Assembly: GCA_963676905.2 (NCBI GenBank)
Contig: CAXXVE010000001.1
Location: 682,001-746,000 of the forward strand
DNA from: Oceanispirochaeta sp963676905
Lineage (GTDB): Bacteria; Spirochaetota; Spirochaetia; DSM-2461
Length of the DNA: 64,000 bases
Reading direction: 5' to 3'
Positions 51,265 to 59,631 of this stretch are shown in pieces. The notes under the pieces were generated by a model. That model did not search any database and was not told where the DNA came from. It worked only from the letters and a program-made list of their open reading frames with translations. Positions within the stretch are counted from its first letter, which is position 1; each line of letters opens with the position of its first letter. The position numbers were made by a program, and so were the translations under genes.

Positions 51265-51845
51265 GGGATACTCCCCTCAACGGCTGTTTCCCAGGGCAGA
51301 TTGCTCATATGCCTGCCGGGAAGCAGATAGAGCAGGCTGAAGGGCGGGACAAGTTTTTTGTATATGATTCTCGGATGAACCTTAACCGATAGATCTGCCT
51401 GATCCTCCACTGAAATACCGCTGGAATAGATCAGAGGTTCCGAAAATGCGCGATAGAGGCTGTCCCAGGTCCCGTGAATAGAGATCTCCCTGCCGTTAAG
51501 CAGCAGAATATAATGACCGGTGATCTGATCCCTGAAAGCCGTCCGGCGCACATCAAATTCATGATGATCCCCCCCGACAGAAAACAGGCCGGTTGTATTG
51601 ATTTGAACACGGCAGGTCAGAAGCACTTCCGCCTGATGTCCCTGCCCTATACTTCTGCGGATTTTCTGCTCTGAAAGATCTTTCAGAGTATAGCTGAGAA
51701 TTAGAGTTCCCTCATCTGAGATATGATATCTGCACTCCCCGGACTCAGCCGGGAATAAGGGAGAGGCAAGCACCAGTGTCAACAGAATAATTGACTGAAG
51801 ACTACTCCTCTTCAAACCTGCTTTCAAACAGAGCAAACATCGCAT
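51261..51845 (-). CDS. DUF4390-like exported protein
   Basis: 194 residues with an N-terminal export helix (SLQSIILLTLVLASPLFPAE). The body (TLILSYTLKDLSEQKIRRSI, ISIHGTWDSLYRAFSEPLI) resembles DUF4390, a family often encoded just before NtrY kinases, as here. It might be the periplasmic input partner of the kinase; that is inference. ATG 51845 has AGGGAG 6 bases upstream and lies inside ptsH, overlapping it by 44 bases. Confidence 0.7.
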   Translation of the reverse strand: MRCLLCLKAGLKRSSLQSIILLTLVLASPLFPAESGECRYHISDEGTLILSYTLKDLSEQKIRRSIGQGHQAEVLLTCRVQINTTGLFSVGGDHHEFDVRRTAFRDQITGHYILLLNGREISIHGTWDSLYRAFSEPLIYSSGISVEDQADLSVKVHPRIIYKKLVPPFSLLYLLPGRHMSNLPWETAVEGSIP

Positions 51846-52068
51846 CAAGAGCTCCCTGCTCATCGGTGCCTTCGGCACTGATAACAACTTCCGTATCGTA
51901 ACCGGCACCCATGGTAAGAATACCCATTATGGATTTTGCATTTATTTTTTCACTGCCTTTCTCAATAAAGACGGTAGCCTCGAACTGAGAAGCTGTCTGA
52001 ACAATCATTGCTGCCGGCCTTGCATGCAGCCCGGCTCTATTTTTAACTTTTGTATTTTTCTGAACCAT
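51802..52068 (-). CDS. ptsH: Phosphocarrier protein HPr
   Basis: 88 residues. The His phosphorylation site is in NRAGLHARPAAMIV near residue 15 and the regulatory Ser in INAKSIMGILTMGAGYDTEV near 46. Ser-46 is the substrate of HprK, encoded 17 bases upstream. No EI or EII genes are in view, so a regulatory role is likely, as in other spirochaetes. Confidence 0.95.
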   Translation of the reverse strand: MVQKNTKVKNRAGLHARPAAMIVQTASQFEATVFIEKGSEKINAKSIMGILTMGAGYDTEVVISAEGTDEQGALDAMFALFESRFEEE

Positions 52069-52085
52069 TCTTCAATCCTGTTGTT

Positions 52086-53060
52086 CTAATAATTATCCCG
52101 ATACATCTTTCTGGCACTGTCGCTCTCAAGCATCTGTATCAGGTTCTTGTTAAATTCCTTGGCCGCAAAATGGCCTTTATTCTTCAATCTTTCATTCAAC
52201 GCCGCGGTTTCAATAATGACAGGAATGTTCCTGCCGGGCTTCACCGGTATATTGAATGTGGGAATTTTCACTCCCAGTATATCACTCATCAGCACATTTG
52301 TGCCGAGACGGTCATAATTCTTCGAGGAGTCCCACTCCTCGAGGTTGATGACAAGGTCAACCTGCTTCTTGTCCCGGATGCCCCTGACACCGAAAATCTG
52401 GGAGACATTGATGATTCCAAGTCCCCGGATTTCCATATGATGACCAAGGATCTTGTCATCGCTGAAACCCATAATAATCTTGCCGCTGAAACATTTGAGA
52501 ATAACCGAGTCATCCGAAATCAGACGATGCCCTCTCTCAAGGAGTTCAAGGGCGGTCTCGCTCTTTCCTACACCGCTCTCTCCCCGGATAAGGACTCCCA
52601 TTCCGAAGACCTCCACAAGAACGGCATGCTGTTTCTCCCTGGGAGCCAGAATGTCCCCAAGGCTGCGGATTATCCTGATTGAAAATTCACTGGACGGGAG
52701 GGGAGTCTTCAAAACGGGAACACCCGCCTCTTCAGCCAGCTCCAGAAACCACTCTCCCGGAGAAAGGTCTCTGCAGAAGACGCAGAAGGGAATGGGATAC
52801 GTAAACAGCTTCTTTACAGCTGAAACATCCCCGGAAGCTTCCATCTCCTTCAGATATTCATGCTCTGCAGCGGAGAATACCTGAACCCTGTGGGGAGTGA
52901 AGGTCTTGAAGAACCCTGTAAGAGCCAGTCCGGGACGATTGAGCTCCATATGATCGATGGTTCTGACCAACCCCTTTCTACCGGCTATACAGCTCAGCGA
53001 AAGAGCATTGTAATCCTGCAGATCCAAATCAATTAGATCCAGGATCGTGAACTTATCCAT
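52086..53060 (-). CDS. hprK: HPr kinase/phosphorylase
   Basis: 324 residues. P-loop GVLIRGESGVGKSETALELL near residue 155, the HPrK/P signature with VSQIFGVRGIRDKKQVDLVI near 235 and the C-terminal VKPGRNIPVIIETAALNERL. It phosphorylates Ser-46 of HPr with ATP and also removes it. GAGGGAG precedes ATG 53060. It begins a new transcript after the hpf terminator. Confidence 0.96.
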   Translation of the reverse strand: MDKFTILDLIDLDLQDYNALSLSCIAGRKGLVRTIDHMELNRPGLALTGFFKTFTPHRVQVFSAAEHEYLKEMEASGDVSAVKKLFTYPIPFCVFCRDLSPGEWFLELAEEAGVPVLKTPLPSSEFSIRIIRSLGDILAPREKQHAVLVEVFGMGVLIRGESGVGKSETALELLERGHRLISDDSVILKCFSGKIIMGFSDDKILGHHMEIRGLGIINVSQIFGVRGIRDKKQVDLVINLEEWDSSKNYDRLGTNVLMSDILGVKIPTFNIPVKPGRNIPVIIETAALNERLKNKGHFAAKEFNKNLIQMLESDSARKMYRDNY

Positions 53061-53165
53061 ACTCCCTCACCTCTGAATGATTCACTCAGGAACTAGATTT
53101 TATCCGCTTTTCATTAAAAATTCCAGTTTTTTTTACATAAGCAGACGAGAGTTGTGAAAACTCTG

Positions 53166-53196
53166 AAAAAAGCCCCCCTCGGAACCGAGGGGGGCT
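53166..53196 (-). terminator. Terminator of the lptC-hpf unit
   Basis: 12-bp G+C-rich stem AGCCCCCCTCGG/CCGAGGGGGGCT followed by a T-run on the minus strand. Confidence 0.9.
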
Positions 53197-53223
53197 GAAA
53201 CTATTCAATTAAAAGATCCTGCC

Positions 53224-53517
53224 TCAGTGGGCCTGGATTTTATCTTTTTCCTTAGTTGTTTTTAGTTCTAACTTGTCAAACATAACATCGATGGCCTTAT
53301 ACAAATCACGATCCTCCACTTTGACATGGCTGTTCTGCCCCCAACGAAAATGGGCATCAGATGAAGCAATATACGCTCCCCGTTTCTCTCTGGACAGGGT
53401 CATATGGAAATCGACAATTACGTCCTCCACATGTTTAAGCCTTTTCAGCTTTTTGTCCACATACTCACGGGTCCGATCTGATACATCATAATGAACACCT
53501 TTAAGCTCTACAGTCAT
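53224..53517 (-). CDS. hpf: Ribosome hibernation promoting factor (short form)
   Basis: 97 residues, HPF/YfiA fold only, without the long-form C-terminal dimerisation domain. Visible: LKGVHYDVSDRTREYVDKKL, FHMTLSREKRGAYIA and DLYKAIDVMFDKLELKTTKE. It binds the 30S A/P region to store ribosomes as 100S or idle 70S. It follows rpoN, the same neighbourhood as in many proteobacteria. Confidence 0.92.
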   Translation of the reverse strand: MTVELKGVHYDVSDRTREYVDKKLKRLKHVEDVIVDFHMTLSREKRGAYIASSDAHFRWGQNSHVKVEDRDLYKAIDVMFDKLELKTTKEKDKIQAH

Positions 53518-53576
53518 AGAAGCCTCCTATCAAGTGGCCCTGCCTCTTAAACAGACAGGTCACCAAAAATTAATTA

Positions 53577-54950
53577 TTACCGCTTGAAGGACGAGTTGAT
53601 ATCAAGTTCTTTTCTGTACTTGGCAACTGTCCTCCTCGCAATATTAATTCCCTTCTTGCTGAGAAGATCCGATATCTTCTGATCGGACAGTTTCTTCTCA
53701 CCGGCGGATTCTTCGATAATCTCTCTGATGACCTCTTTAACACCTTCTTTGGAGAACTTGGAGCCCCCCGATCCCGCACCTGAAATGGAGTTGGAAAAAA
53801 AGTGCTTCAATTCGTAAATGCCCCACTCTGTCTGTACATACTTGTTGGTTGTGATTCTTGATACAGTGGCCTCGTGAACCCCTATCTCTGCTGCCACATC
53901 TTTCAGTGTCAGGGGATTAAGGTACTTGGGACCTCTTCTGAAAAAATCTCTCTGAAACTCCAGAATCGCCGTAGCGGTCTTAAGGAGTGTCATATTTCTC
54001 TGATTTATACTGCCTATGAACCAGCGGGCATCTCTGACACGCCCGTTTACGAACTGTTTCACTTTCCTGTCTTCGGCTGCTGTTTCCCCCTCCTGGATCT
54101 CCTCGAAGAAAGAGTTTATCCGAAGAACCGGAATTTCCTCATCATTGAGGACAATCACAAATTCTCCGTCTTTCTTCCGGACGATCAAATCCGGTATCAC
54201 ATAGTTGTAAGAAGCCTCTGAATATACACTGCCGGGATAGGGATCAAGGGATTTCAGAAAATCCATTATGCTGTCCCACCGTTCCCGGCTGATTTTCAGC
54301 CGCCTTATAATTTCATTATATTTCTCTTTCTCCAGCAATTCCATTAAATCTGTAAGAACTGTCTCCAATTCCTCGGGCATGTCCTCACGGAGCTGGGCCT
54401 GAAGGAGGAGGGATTCCCTGTGATCCGCCACACAGATGCCTATGGGATCGAAGCCCTGGATCTGGCGGATCATCTTCTCCAGAGTTTCCCGTTCCCCCTC
54501 TGAAACAAGGGAGTAGGGAGAATCAAGGTGAAAACCGTTGGAATCAAGATTACTGATAAGGAGCTCTCCGATTTCAAGCTCCCGTTCGGTGAGATAGGTC
54601 ATATGGAGCTGCCACAGAAGATGATCCTGCAGAGACTCTCCCCTGGAAACGGCACCCTCCAGGAATTTTCTCTTTGTATCCTCTCCGGTGTCGGCACTTC
54701 TCCCTATATAACCGGGGTCCGAACTGTTTTCAAAGGGATCATAGTCCTCGGCCTTCTTGTCGGGAACATCGTCAAGGGAGGCTGTCCGTTCGAGTTCTAT
54801 CTGCTCAAGGGCCGGATTTTTATCAATTTCCTCGGCAATCCTGAGTCTCAGATCCTGTATGGGTAATGCCATCAGCTGTATCGACTGATACATCTGAGGG
54901 CTCATTTTCAGGCGTTGTTCCTGTGAGATTACAGCACGTTGAGACTGCAA
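53577..54950 (-). CDS. rpoN: RNA polymerase sigma-54 factor
   Basis: 457 residues. Region I is Gln-rich (RLKMSPQMYQSIQLMALPI), the core-binding region has the DLDSNGFHL-like and FDPIGICVADHRESLLLQAQ motifs, the HTH is LTLKDVAAEIGVHEATVSRI and the RpoN box is ARRTVAKYRKEL near the end. A start at TTG 54950 is chosen because GGAGG lies 5 bases upstream; the longer TTG at 54962 has none. Its partner activator is ntrC-like at 48.1-49.5 kb. Confidence 0.95.
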   Translation of the reverse strand: MQSQRAVISQEQRLKMSPQMYQSIQLMALPIQDLRLRIAEEIDKNPALEQIELERTASLDDVPDKKAEDYDPFENSSDPGYIGRSADTGEDTKRKFLEGAVSRGESLQDHLLWQLHMTYLTERELEIGELLISNLDSNGFHLDSPYSLVSEGERETLEKMIRQIQGFDPIGICVADHRESLLLQAQLREDMPEELETVLTDLMELLEKEKYNEIIRRLKISRERWDSIMDFLKSLDPYPGSVYSEASYNYVIPDLIVRKKDGEFVIVLNDEEIPVLRINSFFEEIQEGETAAEDRKVKQFVNGRVRDARWFIGSINQRNMTLLKTATAILEFQRDFFRRGPKYLNPLTLKDVAAEIGVHEATVSRITTNKYVQTEWGIYELKHFFSNSISGAGSGGSKFSKEGVKEVIREIIEESAGEKKLSDQKISDLLSKKGINIARRTVAKYRKELDINSSFKR

Positions 54951-55040
54951 GTCATCCTCCAATAGAGAAACCGTATACCTGTGAATTGTACCATTATTTC
55001 ATGAATAAGCAAGATGCGTGCCGATTAGAACAACAACTGT

Positions 55041-55793
55041 TTACATTGAAAAATCTTTCCCGAGGTAGATGGTTCTGGCAAGTTCACTTTCCAGAAGCTC
55101 CTCCTTGCTCCCGCTGACCACGATCTCCCCAAGGTTGCATATATAGGAACGGTGGGTAATCTCAAAGGTATCCCGGACATTGTGATCAGTAATCAGGATA
55201 CCGATGCCCCTGCCCGACAACTGCTGGATGATCTTCTTGATCTCATAGATGGCTATGGGGTCAATTCCCGCAAAGGGTTCATCCAGTAGCAGAAAACGCG
55301 GGTCCGAGGCTAAAGCACGGGCTATTTCGGTACGCCGCCTCTCGCCTCCGGAAAGGGTGAATGCTTTCTGTGTCCTTACTTTGCTTACCCCCAGGTCATG
55401 GATCAGATGCTCCATCTTCTCCTGCTTCTGTTCTCTGGTGAGATCTGTCCTTGTTTCCAGAATGGCCCAGATATTGTCCTCAACAGTGAGCTTCCTGAAA
55501 ACAGAAGCCTCCTGGGGCAGATAGGAGATCCCCTGACGGGAACGTTTAAACATGGGTTCGTGGGTAATATCACTACCATCCAGAAGGATTCTTCCCCCGG
55601 TGGCTTTGATAAAACCGGCTATCATATAGAAGCATGTTGTCTTCCCGGCACCGTTGGGTCCGAGCAGACCTACAATTTCCCCCTGATGCATGGAGAAGCT
55701 CATGGTCTTCACGGCTATCTTTTTACTGTAGACCTTTTTGACATTGTCCACCTGAAGAGAGGATGCCTCAATCGTCCTTTCTGTATCACTCAT
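55041..55793 (-). CDS. lptB: LPS export ABC transporter ATPase LptB
   Basis: 250 residues. Walker A LLGPNGAGKTTCFYMIAGF, signature TLSGGERRRTEIARALASDP, Walker B FLLLDEPFAGIDPIA, and the LptB-type ILITDHNVRDTFEITHRSYI. It powers lipopolysaccharide (or analogous lipid) transport from the inner membrane with LptFG. ATG 55793 (MSDTERTIEA) overlaps lptA by 8 bases behind GGAG. Confidence 0.95.
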   Translation of the reverse strand: MSDTERTIEASSLQVDNVKKVYSKKIAVKTMSFSMHQGEIVGLLGPNGAGKTTCFYMIAGFIKATGGRILLDGSDITHEPMFKRSRQGISYLPQEASVFRKLTVEDNIWAILETRTDLTREQKQEKMEHLIHDLGVSKVRTQKAFTLSGGERRRTEIARALASDPRFLLLDEPFAGIDPIAIYEIKKIIQQLSGRGIGILITDHNVRDTFEITHRSYICNLGEIVVSGSKEELLESELARTIYLGKDFSM

Positions 55794-56490
55794 TGCCGCT
55801 CTCCAAATCTGGTTCATCCTGTATACCCTCAGATGAGGGAGTTTCTTCAACAGGCTCTTCTCCGGAACTGTTCTCCTCATCCTGAGAGAGAAGAGAGCCC
55901 TTTACGACTCCTTCCATTTGAATCTCATCATTATCAAGGTTCACAGTAATTTTAGAGGCTCTGAACACATCATCCTTGCGGTAAACCACGGGAAGTCCTG
56001 TCAGTTCAAGAGTGTTCCTGTCTCTGAAATAGACAGCGAACTCACTGCGGCAGGCCAGATCCTCTTTAAGGATACGGACACCTACCTGCATGATAATGAG
56101 ATCCTCCTCCTCCCTGTTCTCCAGAAAGCCGCACTTTATAATCATCTCATTCTCCCGGTCTTCCATGACCGAAGGACCGTTTACCCTGATGATTCTGTTC
56201 TCATTATCATAGTGGAAGACATCGGAAGTCAGGGTGAAATCCTTTTCCAGATCCTCTACGATGACATTCCCCTCGCAGATAAAAAACTGAAAGTCTTTGC
56301 CCTGGATTTCAACGCGGTCGGCCATGATCTTCTTCTTTTCCGACTGGACAAGCACATTGCCCTCAAGGACTGTACTCTCTCGGCCCTCGGCCATCACCGA
56401 CTGGAGATAGCGGCTTGTAAACTGATACTGCTCTGCAAATCCCGGAAATGCCGCCGCCAGCATTACAAACAGGAGAAGTATACGCTTCAT
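55786..56490 (-). CDS. lptA: LptA/OstA-like periplasmic lipid-transport protein
   Basis: 234 residues. Signal peptide ILLLFVMLAAAFPGFAE, then OstA-type beta repeats (ESTVLEGNVLVQSEKKKIMA, FFICEGNVIVEDLEKDF, DEIQMEGVVKGSLLS). The last 35 residues are acidic and likely disordered. It forms the bridge for lipid A-type glycolipids. ATG overlaps lptC as ATGA. Confidence 0.88.
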   Translation of the reverse strand: MKRILLLFVMLAAAFPGFAEQYQFTSRYLQSVMAEGRESTVLEGNVLVQSEKKKIMADRVEIQGKDFQFFICEGNVIVEDLEKDFTLTSDVFHYDNENRIIRVNGPSVMEDRENEMIIKCGFLENREEEDLIIMQVGVRILKEDLACRSEFAVYFRDRNTLELTGLPVVYRKDDVFRASKITVNLDNDEIQMEGVVKGSLLSQDEENSSGEEPVEETPSSEGIQDEPDLESGNE

Positions 56491-57038
56491 TCTTTACCTT
56501 CTGAACCGGATTCAAGGGTTCCGCCAATACCCGCTGAAAAAGTTGTAGTATTTGTATACAGATCGGCTTCAAAGCCTTTTCCCTTCAGAACAGAACCGTT
56601 ATCCATCCCTATGGTTACTGTTGATTCATCATCACTGCTCAAGACTCTGGTCTCATCGGTCCAGTTCAGAGTATCGGCTTCTATGGAGGACTCATTTCGA
56701 ACTGAATAACCGTAGATATCCCCCTCAATCCGGGCGTCCTGACTGTCCTTGATTATAAGATAGTCCGCTTCTCCCCGGGTGATAATCTCATGGTCGTCAT
56801 CATACTCATTAAACACAAAATCATAGAGCTCTGTCTCTTCCCTCTTTTCCCAGACCACAGCCCTGTCGGCCTCAAATGTGACCTTTGTCTTTCCACCCTG
56901 CACCTGTACCCGCCTGACACCGGAGAGCTCGGAAGTAGGTATGGACTCGTCCAGGCTTTCACTCACGGCATCCTCATAATTGAGTGAACAGGAGGCTGCT
57001 GAACAAATAAGAAAAAAAAGGGTAACAATTTTTGCCAT
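56487..57038 (-). CDS. lptC: LptC-like lipoprotein
   Basis: 183 residues. Lipobox-like SAASC near residue 17 rather than the membrane helix of E. coli LptC. The rest is the LptC/OstA beta fold (VTFEADRAVVWEKREETELY, AEADTL-like and VLKGKGFEADLYTNTTTF). It is first in the lptC-lptA-lptB-rpoN-hpf unit. A very good promoter sits 9 bases before ATG 57038, leaving a leader of about 2 bases. Confidence 0.85.
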   Translation of the reverse strand: MAKIVTLFFLICSAASCSLNYEDAVSESLDESIPTSELSGVRRVQVQGGKTKVTFEADRAVVWEKREETELYDFVFNEYDDDHEIITRGEADYLIIKDSQDARIEGDIYGYSVRNESSIEADTLNWTDETRVLSSDDESTVTIGMDNGSVLKGKGFEADLYTNTTTFSAGIGGTLESGSEGKE

Positions 57039-57047
57039 TATCCCGAA

Positions 57048-57076
57048 ATTATGATTTCATAGTCCCTTACTGTCAA
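57048..57076 (-). promoter_or_regulatory. Promoter of the lptC-hpf operon, short-leader spacing
   Basis: TTGACA, 17 bp, CATAAT ending 9 bases before ATG 57038. No Shine-Dalgarno. Confidence 0.65.
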
Positions 57077-57121
57077 TCTGTTCACTCATTTACAGTTTAG
57101 GGATTAACTTTCTATATTTTA

Positions 57122-57151
57122 TTGACATCCCAATATTCTGGGAATTAGACT
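57122..57151 (+). promoter_or_regulatory. Promoter of cheR with an inverted repeat in the spacer
   Basis: TTGACA, 18 bp, TAGACT. The spacer contains TCCCA-ATATTC-TGGGA (5-bp arms), which may be an operator. Confidence 0.5.
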
Positions 57152-57181
57152 CTTAGTAAGCCAAAGGACGGATAACAGTAT

Positions 57182-57976
57182 ATGTCAGACTTTCTTAATG
57201 ACTCCGATTTCCAGAAAATCAGAGACCTCATTTATAATGAAAGCGGAATCCATTTCTCTGATTCCAATAGAACGATACTCGAAAGCCGTCTGAAAGAGCG
57301 TTTAAAGCTGCTTAGCCTGGACAGTATTTCCGCATATTATACCGCTTTGAAAGCAAGCGATACGGAACTCAAAGACTTTCTGGACTCAGTAACAACCAAC
57401 CTGACCCGTTTTTTCAGAAACCAGGCCCACTATGACACCTTTATAAACTATGTCATACCCGATCTGGTTGAACGAAAAAACAAGTCCGGTAACAAGACAA
57501 TCAAAATCTGGAGTGCCGGCTGTTCCACAGGGGAAGAACCCTATACCAACGCCATGGTACTGAAAGAGCATCTGCCCCCGGATTTTAAAATTGAAGTAGT
57601 AGCCTCCGATCTCAGTCTCAAGTCATTGATGAAAGCTAAAGAAGGCGTGTATCCTAAGAACCGAACAACCGGCATACCCGAGAACTATCTTAAGAAATAT
57701 TTTACCGAAGTTGATGATACATATAAAGTCAATCCGGAGATTGGAAATCTTATAAAGTTTGACTATCATAATCTCAAATTTGGAAGCGATCAGAGAAACC
57801 TGGATATCGTTTTCTGCAGAAATGTGCTTATCTATTTTGACGAACCTGCACAGAAGAATGTTATAGATAATTTCTGGAATTCAATGGGCCCCCACTCTTA
57901 TCTGTTTATCGGTCATTCCGAATCGTTGTTTGGTATGGATACCCAGTTCAAATTCATCAAGACAGACTGGGCCTGA
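57182..57976 (+). CDS. cheR: Chemotaxis methyltransferase CheR
   Basis: 264 residues. N-terminal CheR_N helices, the SSVTTNLTR-type segment (LDSVTTNLTRFFRNQAHYD), the SAM site KIWSAGCSTGEEPYTNAMVL near residue 105 and IVFCRNVLIYFDEPAQKNVI near 205. It methylates chemoreceptor glutamates. It forms a pair with cheB, 56 bases downstream. Confidence 0.95.
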   Translation: MSDFLNDSDFQKIRDLIYNESGIHFSDSNRTILESRLKERLKLLSLDSISAYYTALKASDTELKDFLDSVTTNLTRFFRNQAHYDTFINYVIPDLVERKNKSGNKTIKIWSAGCSTGEEPYTNAMVLKEHLPPDFKIEVVASDLSLKSLMKAKEGVYPKNRTTGIPENYLKKYFTEVDDTYKVNPEIGNLIKFDYHNLKFGSDQRNLDIVFCRNVLIYFDEPAQKNVIDNFWNSMGPHSYLFIGHSESLFGMDTQFKFIKTDWA

Positions 57977-58032
57977 GAAATATAATCTCCCGGTATATAT
58001 GGTAAGATTCTGGATTAAATAAGAGGGTTTTT

Positions 58033-59163
58033 GTGTCCGACAACAAGATTTCCGTACTCATAGTAGATGATTCCGCCCTGATGAGAAATATAATCTCCCG
58101 GCTGATAGAAAAAGACAGTTCCCTTCAGGTTGCCGGTACGGCCATGAACGGCCGGTTTGCACTGAACAAGATCCCCCGTCTGAAACCGGACATTCTGGTG
58201 CTGGACCTGGAAATGCCTGAGATGAACGGCATTGAACTCCTGAAGGAGATGGACAGGCTGAATTACGGCATTCCCGTTGTGATCCTCTCATCCATTGCCA
58301 AAAAAGGCGCCAAGGTAACAATGGAAGCCCTGGCCCTGGGAGCTTCCGACTTTATAACAAAACCAAGCGGCAGCACACCTGATGAGCTCGAGCAGGTAGG
58401 TTCCCACCTTGTATCTGTACTGAAGGCTTACGGCAATGACTACAGAAAGAAGAAAGGCAGCCCACCCGCTCCTGTTGAAGAGATAGATGTTCAGAGAAGA
58501 GAAACGCCTTCAACCAGCGTTCAGAGGGCCATTCCCACGGCGCCCCAATCTGAACAGACATGGGATAAAATAATCCCCCTCAAAAATCCGGAGAGACCCG
58601 AAATTATTGCCATAGGAATATCCACAGGCGGGCCGAATGCCCTTCGCAGAGTTTTTGCCGATATCGATCCGAATCTTGCGGTTCCAATTGTTGTCGTACA
58701 GCACATGCCTGCTGGTTTTACAAAGGAATTTGCCGCCAGTCTCGACAGAGTATGCCCTCTTGAGGTCAAAGAGGCGGCGGAAGGGGATATTTTAAAGCCC
58801 GGCAGAATACTGATTGCACCCGGTGATGCCCATGTGTCTGTTGAGAAAAAGAGTCTTGCATCGATCGTCCGCCTGCATCACTCGGAACTAGTGAACGGTC
58901 ACAAGCCTTCGGCTGGAGTCCTTTTTAAATCAGTGGCCAAGTCATACGGCAACAAATCCATGGCCATTATCATGACAGGTATGGGCAAAGACGGAGCCAG
59001 AGAGATCGGTGAGGTTTACAGGGAAGGCGGAATGACAATTGCCCAGGACAGCGGTTCATGCATTGTCTACGGAATGCCCCGGGTAGCCATCGAACACAAC
59101 TATATCAGAAAGATAATATCCCTTGATGATATGGCTGCCGCCATCAGCAGCCTGGGAGAATAA
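58033..59163 (+). CDS. cheB: Chemotaxis protein-glutamate methylesterase CheB
   Basis: 376 residues. Receiver (1-120) with Asp in ILVLDLEMPEMNGIELL, a linker of about 70 residues, then the methylesterase with Ser in AIGISTGGPNALRRVFADI near 195, His in VVVQHMPAGFTKEFAASL and Asp in MTGMGKDGAREIGEVYREGG. Removes methyl groups from receptors. GTG 58033 with AGAGGG upstream. Confidence 0.95.
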   Translation: MSDNKISVLIVDDSALMRNIISRLIEKDSSLQVAGTAMNGRFALNKIPRLKPDILVLDLEMPEMNGIELLKEMDRLNYGIPVVILSSIAKKGAKVTMEALALGASDFITKPSGSTPDELEQVGSHLVSVLKAYGNDYRKKKGSPPAPVEEIDVQRRETPSTSVQRAIPTAPQSEQTWDKIIPLKNPERPEIIAIGISTGGPNALRRVFADIDPNLAVPIVVVQHMPAGFTKEFAASLDRVCPLEVKEAAEGDILKPGRILIAPGDAHVSVEKKSLASIVRLHHSELVNGHKPSAGVLFKSVAKSYGNKSMAIIMTGMGKDGAREIGEVYREGGMTIAQDSGSCIVYGMPRVAIEHNYIRKIISLDDMAAAISSLGE

Positions 59164-59631
59164 TCAGCCGCAGCCCTTGCAGCTTTTACATGCATCATGA
59201 CATTTCATAAACTCTTTCATACCCTCGGGTGTCATCTTCTTCTGAATAACAGGAAGACGTCCGGGGCCTTTTACTTTCCGCAGAAGTCCGTTGAATCCGA
59301 GACCTCCGGCGAGACCGAGGACTCCGGCCAGAAAGAGTAAAACTTCAATCGATGTCAAAAGGGATGCCACGCCGTAAAACGCAAGGAAACCAAGAAGCGG
59401 CAGCATAAAGATCATAAAAGCGGCCTTGATAGCATCGCCCGGATCAACAAGGATCTCCACCATATCTCCCTTTAAAAGGAAAAGGTTCTCCGGATTCTCA
59501 GCAGGAAATGTTCTCTCCTTCACCTTCCAGAAAGACCGTGAAGTCTGGGATTTCTCGGCCTTGGGGTTCGGGTATCGGACTAGGACTGTATGATCAGGTT
59601 GAATACTTTCAACTATGGTCGGCTGTATCAT
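59164..59631 (-). CDS. RseC/MucC-like membrane protein
   Basis: 155 residues. N-terminal basic domain, then two membrane helices (about 68-88 and 92-112: AAFMIFMLPLLGFLAFYGVA, IEVLLFLAGVLGLAGGLGF). The C-terminus is Cys-rich (CHDACKSCKGCG). The RseC/SoxR-reducing family has a similar layout with Cys residues, but here most Cys are at the C-terminus. Relation to sigma-E is not implied. It overlaps the YmdB-like gene by 23 bases. Confidence 0.72.
   Translation of the reverse strand: MIQPTIVESIQPDHTVLVRYPNPKAEKSQTSRSFWKVKERTFPAENPENLFLLKGDMVEILVDPGDAIKAAFMIFMLPLLGFLAFYGVASLLTSIEVLLFLAGVLGLAGGLGFNGLLRKVKGPGRLPVIQKKMTPEGMKEFMKCHDACKSCKGCG

Noticed and set aside
53577..54950. Search for sigma-54 (-24/-12) promoters near rpoN and ntrC
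   Set aside because: No TGGCAC-N5-TTGC-type site was found by eye in the intergenic regions.
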